Made by a program: the position numbers and the translations under genes | NCBI GenBank assembly: GCA_021157555.1 | Contig: JAGGWL010000126.1 | Span: 1 to 9,024 of the forward strand | Length of the DNA: 9,024 nucleotides | Origin: Deltaproteobacteria bacterium | GTDB lineage: Bacteria; Desulfobacterota; Desulfobacteria; Desulfobacterales; BuS5 | Direction of reading: 5' to 3' | The notes under the pieces: model-generated | The model's database searches: none | The model's input: only the letters and a program-made list of their open reading frames with translations | What the model was told of the DNA's origin: nothing | Part shown: positions 5,576 through 9,024 of the stretch, piece after piece | Numbering within the stretch: the stretch's first letter is position 1 | How the letters are laid out: each line of letters begins with the position of its first letter

Positions 5576-6862
5576 ATGACTCAACTTGAAGATGCAAGAC
5601 AGGGTAAAATAACTGAAGCAATGAAGCTGGTTGCAAAAGAAGAAAACATTTCGGCTGAGAAGATAAGGGAGCTGGTCTCTTGTGGTTTTGTTGTAATACC
5701 AAAAAATAAAAATAGGGAATTTGATGTAAAAGGGATCGGCAGAGGACTGAAAACAAAAGTTAATGCCAATATTGGAACTTCACCAAGTCATTTTGACATA
5801 GATGAAGAAATAAAAAAACTTGCCATAGCTATTGAAGCCGGTGCGGATGCTGTTATGGATCTTTCTACAGGTGGAGATCTTGCGCTTATTTTAAACAAAA
5901 TTATTGAAAGCTCATCTGTTATGGTGGGTACTGTGCCTATATATAAATCAGTCGGCAGGCTTTTTGCGATGGGCAAAGAGACTGCTGATTTAACTTCTGA
6001 CGATATTTTTGCAGATATAGAAGAACATGCAAAAGCCGGTGTTGATTTTGTTACTGTACACTGCGGAATAACCCACAATACCCTTAAGGTATTGAAAAAT
6101 TGTGATCGTTTAATTGGTATTGTATCAAGAGGCGGGAGTCTTATGGCTGAGTGGATCAGCAAAACGCAGAAAGAAAATCCTCTTTATGAAAAGTATGACC
6201 GCCTGCTTGAGATTGCACAGGAATTTGATGTTACTCTCTCACTGGGTGATGGCTTGCGGCCTGGAACAATTTGCGATGCCGAAGACAGGGCACAGGCCTC
6301 CGAACTGGTAACACTTGGCGAGCTTGCCGGAAGAGCCAGAAAAGCAGGAGTTCAGGTGATGATAGAAGGCCCAGGGCATGTCCCTTTGAACAGAATTGCG
6401 GGAGACATGAAAATGCAGAAAAGGTTGTGTGATGGTGCTCCTTATTATGTACTTGGGCCGCTGCCTACTGATATTGCGCCGGGATATGATCACATTGTCG
6501 GGGCTATCGGAGGTGCTATTGCCGCTGCAAATGGCGCTGATTTTCTCTGCTATGTCACCCCTGCCGAGCATCTTTGTCTGCCTGGAATTGATGATGTTCG
6601 TGAGGGTGTTGTGGCTTCAAAGATTGCTGCTCATATTGGCGATATTGAAAAAGGAATAAACGGGGCATGGGAAAGAAACAGGGACATGTCTGCAGCGCGG
6701 CAATGTTTTGACTGGGAGACAATGTTTAAACTTGCAATTGATCCTGCCAGGGCAAGAGAAAGGCGGGTCTGCAGTGAGGATGGAAAAAGAGATGTTTGCA
6801 CAATGTGTGGTGACTTGTGTGCAATGAAAACTTATGAGCGGATAAATCTGTCTATGAAATAA
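5576..6862 (+). CDS. thiC: ThiC-like radical SAM enzyme: phosphomethylpyrimidine synthase, or its paralogue BzaF
   Basis: 428 aa, the short form without the N-terminal extension of E. coli or plant ThiC. ThiC converts aminoimidazole ribotide to HMP phosphate for thiamine; BzaF, a close paralogue in anaerobes, makes 5-hydroxybenzimidazole for cobamides from the same substrate. Conserved blocks include KTKVNANIGTS, AVMDLSTGGD, TVHCGIT, IVSRGGS, SLGDGLRPG, EGPGHVP, APGYDHI and YVTPAEHL. The C-terminal cluster motif is Cys408-x2-Cys411-x3-Cys415, one residue shorter than the Cx2Cx4C of E. coli-type ThiC. An ORF start at 5558 overlaps the GlcF-like stop (ATGA), but AGAAGGA at 5561-5567 sits 8 nt before the ATG at 5576, and MTQLEDARQGKIT is the usual family N-terminus, so 5576 is chosen. 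No TPP riboswitch is seen upstream. No other thi or cob gene lies in the window. Confidence 0.9.
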   Translation: MTQLEDARQGKITEAMKLVAKEENISAEKIRELVSCGFVVIPKNKNREFDVKGIGRGLKTKVNANIGTSPSHFDIDEEIKKLAIAIEAGADAVMDLSTGGDLALILNKIIESSSVMVGTVPIYKSVGRLFAMGKETADLTSDDIFADIEEHAKAGVDFVTVHCGITHNTLKVLKNCDRLIGIVSRGGSLMAEWISKTQKENPLYEKYDRLLEIAQEFDVTLSLGDGLRPGTICDAEDRAQASELVTLGELAGRARKAGVQVMIEGPGHVPLNRIAGDMKMQKRLCDGAPYYVLGPLPTDIAPGYDHIVGAIGGAIAAANGADFLCYVTPAEHLCLPGIDDVREGVVASKIAAHIGDIEKGINGAWERNRDMSAARQCFDWETMFKLAIDPARARERRVCSEDGKRDVCTMCGDLCAMKTYERINLSMK

Positions 6863-6910
6863 TTTGCTTTTTATTAAATTTTATGTTATTTAATTAAATT
6901 GTATAAAATT

Positions 6911-6950
6911 TATTGTATTATACCAACGTGTTGGATTTATAATAACAATA
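6911..6950. promoter_or_regulatory. Long imperfect inverted repeat between thiC-like and fumarase genes
   Basis: The core CCAAC-GT-GTTGG (6923-6934) is flanked by matching arms: TATTGT and ATTATA on the left, TATAAT and ACAATA on the right. All 17 left-arm bases find partners, with bulges of 3 nt (6935-6937) and 1 nt (6944) in the right arm. No U-run follows, so it is more likely an operator or RNA structure than a terminator. The right arm itself contains a TATAAT (6938-6943) that could serve as a -10 element. Function is inferred from symmetry and location upstream of the fumarase gene. Confidence 0.45.
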
Positions 6951-6973
6951 CAACGAAATATCATTAAAAGTAT

Positions 6974-7016
6974 AGCAGGCTTGTTATTCATCTTGTTAAT
7001 TCCCCTCCAACCTGCT
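6974..7016. repeat. Hairpin in the fumarase upstream region
   Basis: AGCAGG-C-TTG (6974-6983) pairs with CAACCTGCT (7008-7016), 9 bp with a single bulged C, around a 24-nt loop. It lies 53 bp before the fumarase start codon, in otherwise AT-rich sequence, and is followed by TAAAATATAAAAT rather than a T-run. It could be a leader hairpin or part of a regulator site. Confidence 0.35.
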
Positions 7017-7022
7017 TAAAAT
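6993..7022 (+). promoter_or_regulatory. Possible fumarase promoter
   Basis: TTGTTA (6993-6998) and TAAAAT (7017-7022) lie 18 bp apart, a fair sigma70-type match. The AT-rich region offers several alternatives, including TATAAT at 6938-6943, so the choice is tentative. A promoter is expected somewhere in this 206-bp gap because thiC and the fumarase gene are well separated. Confidence 0.25.
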
Positions 7023-7068
7023 ATAAAATATTTTGCTATTATATAGGGATATAAAAGGAGATTTTGAG

Positions 7069-8673
7069 ATGGTAGATTTTAAATACCAGGAAATGTTTCC
7101 TGTTGGACAGGATGATACGGATTATGATTGCCTGACTAAAAAACATGTTACAGCAAGCACATTTGAAGGTAAAAATATATTAAAAATTGCAGGTGAAGGG
7201 CTCACACTCCTTGCGGAGCGTGCCTTTAGGGATGTTTCCCATTTGTTAAGGCCATCGCATCTAAAGCTGGTTGCCAAAATTCTGGATGACCCGGAGAGTT
7301 CGGATAATGACAAATACGTTGCAACCGAAATGCTTAAAAATGCGGTTATATCTGCAGAGGGTGTATTTCCGTTATGCCAGGATACAGGTACTGCAGTAGT
7401 AATGGGAAAAAAAGGTGAACAGGTATGGACAGATTCTTCCGATGAAGAAGCTTTGTCCAGGGGAATATTTAATGCATATTTAAATAATAATCTCCGTTAT
7501 TCCCAGAATGCGCCGATTAGCATGTTTGATGAAAAGAATACCGGATGCAACCTTCCTGCACAGATTGAAGTATACGCCGTAAAGGGTGATGCCTACAATT
7601 TTCTTTTTATCGCAAAAGGAGGAGGCTCTGCAAACAAGACCTATCTTTACCAGGAAACAAAGGCGATTCTTGACCCTGACAAGCTGGTTGACTTTCTTAC
7701 TGAAAAAATGAAGTCTCTCGGAACAGCGGCCTGCCCGCCCTATCATCTCGCTTTCACCATCGGCGGGACCTCTGCGGAGTTTAATTTAAAAACAGTAAAA
7801 CTGGCATCAGCAGGTTATCTTGACAAACTTCCAACAAAAGGCAGCGAGTCAGGTCATGCTTTCAGAGATTTGGAGATTGAAGCTCAGTTGTTAAAAAGAT
7901 CAAGGGAGCTTGGGCTTGGTGCCCAGTTTGGCGGCAAATATTTTTGCCTTGACGTCAGGGTGATACGCCTTCCAAGGCATGGCGCATCATGCCCTATAGG
8001 CATGGGGGTAAGCTGCAGCGCGGATAGAAATATAAAGGCAAAAATTACTAAAGAGGGAATTTTTCTGGAACGGCTTGAAACCGATCCTGCACAATATTTA
8101 CCCGCAACAGAATCTTCGGATGATGCAGTTCGGATTGATTTAAATAAACCTATGGATGAAATCAGGGCCATCCTTACCAAATATCCGGTTTCAACAAGGC
8201 TTCTTCTTTCGGGCAAGATAGTGGTGGGCAGGGACATTGCCCATGCAAAACTCAAAGAACGTTTGGACAAAGGCGAGGGACTGCCTCAATACCTGAAAGA
8301 TCACATTATATATTATGCAGGTCCCGCAAAAATACCCCCTGGATATGCGTCAGGTTCATTCGGCCCCACAACTGCAGGGCGGATGGATCCTTATGTGCCC
8401 CTTTTTCAGGCAAAAGGCGGCTCCATGGTCATGCTGGCGAAAGGCAATCGTTCAAAAGAAGTAACGGAATCGTGTAAAAAATATGGGGGATTTTATTTAG
8501 GTTCTATAGGAGGGCCTGCCGCCAGATTGGGGAAAGAGTGTATAACGCATATAGAAACCATTGAATATCCTGAACTTGGAATGGAAGCTATCTATATGAT
8601 TACAGTAAAAGATTTTCCTGCATTTATGATTGTGGATGACAAGGGGAATGATTTTTTTGAAAGCTTGATATAA
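7069..8673 (+). CDS. fumA: Class I fumarate hydratase (iron-sulfur dependent, single chain)
   Basis: 534 aa, close to the 548 aa of E. coli FumA. It interconverts fumarate and (S)-malate in the cytoplasm using an oxygen-sensitive 4Fe-4S cluster. The N-terminal catalytic half (about 1-340) holds the three expected cluster cysteines in conserved settings: FPLCQDTG (Cys103), AACPPYHLAFTIGGTSAE (Cys222) and GASCPIGMG (Cys308). The C-terminal beta-type half (about 360-534) has GRDIAHAKL, YYAGPAKIPPGYASGSFGPTTAGRMD and KGNRSKEV, typical of the swivelling domain. Both halves are on one polypeptide, unlike the two-subunit forms common in many anaerobes. An upstream in-frame TTG at 7033 would add 12 residues, but AAGGAG at 7055-7060 with 8-nt spacing points to ATG 7069. 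PFOR follows 58 nt downstream on the same strand, probably co-transcribed, since no terminator is seen between them. L(+)-tartrate dehydratase is a less likely alternative, being usually two-subunit. Confidence 0.95.
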   Translation: MVDFKYQEMFPVGQDDTDYDCLTKKHVTASTFEGKNILKIAGEGLTLLAERAFRDVSHLLRPSHLKLVAKILDDPESSDNDKYVATEMLKNAVISAEGVFPLCQDTGTAVVMGKKGEQVWTDSSDEEALSRGIFNAYLNNNLRYSQNAPISMFDEKNTGCNLPAQIEVYAVKGDAYNFLFIAKGGGSANKTYLYQETKAILDPDKLVDFLTEKMKSLGTAACPPYHLAFTIGGTSAEFNLKTVKLASAGYLDKLPTKGSESGHAFRDLEIEAQLLKRSRELGLGAQFGGKYFCLDVRVIRLPRHGASCPIGMGVSCSADRNIKAKITKEGIFLERLETDPAQYLPATESSDDAVRIDLNKPMDEIRAILTKYPVSTRLLLSGKIVVGRDIAHAKLKERLDKGEGLPQYLKDHIIYYAGPAKIPPGYASGSFGPTTAGRMDPYVPLFQAKGGSMVMLAKGNRSKEVTESCKKYGGFYLGSIGGPAARLGKECITHIETIEYPELGMEAIYMITVKDFPAFMIVDDKGNDFFESLI

Positions 8674-8731
8674 AAAAAATAAAAAACAAAATAATAATTT
8701 TTTACAGAATATCAAACAAAGGAGTTTTTTT

Positions 8732-9024
8732 ATGGGAAAAACCATGAAAACAATCGACGGAGTTGCAGCATCGGCATATGTGGCATATGCCATGAGCGAT
8801 GCAGCTAATATTTATCCTATCACTCCATCATCGGGCATTGGTGAATTATGTGATGAATGGTCGGCCGATGGACTTAAAAATATATTCGGGCAGACCCTGC
8901 TGGTACGCCAGCTTCAGTCCGAAGCCGGCGCATCAGCGGCACTGCATGGCGCCTTAGCTGCCGGCGCTTTGACCACTACGTTTACTGCTTCCCAGGGACT
9001 GCTCCTGATGATTCCAAGTATGTA
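8732..9024 (+). CDS. por: Pyruvate:ferredoxin (flavodoxin) oxidoreductase, N-terminal part, cut by the window end
   Basis: 97 complete codons are present and the frame is open to the edge. The enzyme oxidatively decarboxylates pyruvate with CoA to acetyl-CoA and CO2, reducing ferredoxin, using TPP and Fe-S clusters. The visible part is the start of domain I: MKTIDG, then YPITPSS (28-34, with Thr31 at the substrate-binding position), FGQTL, RQLQSEAGASAALHGALAAGA (59-79) and TTTFTASQGLLLMIPSM. Glu64 in QSEAG is the conserved glutamate that activates TPP; Thr31 and Glu64 even share numbering with Desulfovibrio africanus PFOR as I remember it, which suggests the same single-chain homodimer type (about 1200 aa). 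AAAGGAG at 8718-8724, 7 nt before the ATG, supports the start. It follows the fumarase gene by 58 nt. Domain order beyond this point cannot be seen. Confidence 0.95.
   Translation, partial: MGKTMKTIDGVAASAYVAYAMSDAANIYPITPSSGIGELCDEWSADGLKNIFGQTLLVRQLQSEAGASAALHGALAAGALTTTFTASQGLLLMIPSM

Noticed and set aside
7033..7068. TTG start for fumarase adding 12 residues.
   Set aside because: TTG is a rarer start with no ribosome-binding site, and AAGGAG lies inside this extension, correctly spaced for the ATG at 7069.
7884..8270. Minus-strand ORF of 128 codons inside the fumarase gene.
   Set aside because: It is antisense to conserved fumarase sequence and has no supporting signals.

Overview
The window carries seven clear protein-coding genes, one of them cut off by the right edge. 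It reads like a strictly anaerobic, moderately AT-rich bacterium, most likely a sulfate-reducing or related Desulfobacterota (Desulfobacterales-like). The reasons are a pyruvate:ferredoxin oxidoreductase start that closely resembles the Desulfovibrio africanus enzyme as I remember it, an oxygen-sensitive class I fumarase, a short anaerobic-type ThiC-like radical SAM protein, a GlcF-type CCG-domain iron-sulfur protein and an MCC-like acyl-CoA carboxyltransferase. The lineage is an inference. There is no rRNA, tRNA, CRISPR array, transposase or phage gene that I can see.

Layout. Left edge to 1680 (minus strand): acyl-CoA carboxylase carboxyltransferase subunit; a ribosome-binding site and ATG at the very edge hint at a co-oriented next gene outside the window. 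1681-2019: divergent intergenic region with TTACGG repeats, a 12-bp perfect palindrome and a good sigma70-type promoter. 2020-3504 (+): NSS-family sodium:solute symporter. 3620-3943 (+): stand-alone Hpt phosphotransfer protein. 3944-4262: gene-free stretch with three GC-rich hairpins, more GC-rich than its surroundings, probably a non-coding or dispersed repeat element. 4263-5561 (+): GlcF-like Fe-S protein, followed after 14 nt by 5576-6862 (+): ThiC-like protein. 6863-7068: AT-rich gap with a long imperfect inverted repeat and a second hairpin. 7069-8673 (+): single-chain class I fumarase. 8732-9024 (+): first 97 codons of pyruvate:ferredoxin oxidoreductase.

Together the right half is central carbon metabolism of an anaerobe: pyruvate to acetyl-CoA (PFOR), fumarate/malate interconversion (fumarase), probable 2-hydroxyacid (lactate/glycolate) oxidation (GlcF-like), and thiamine pyrimidine synthesis, which would supply the TPP needed by PFOR, if the ThiC-like protein is truly ThiC rather than the B12 lower-ligand enzyme BzaF. 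The left half deals with acyl-CoA carboxylation and sodium-driven uptake. I see no convincing novel multi-gene system. The most worthwhile leads are the structured element at 3944-4262, the identity of the ThiC-like protein, and the palindromes in front of the transporter and fumarase genes. Three annotated starts (Hpt, ThiC-like, fumarase) are placed downstream of the longest possible ORF start because the Shine-Dalgarno sequences favour the internal ATG.
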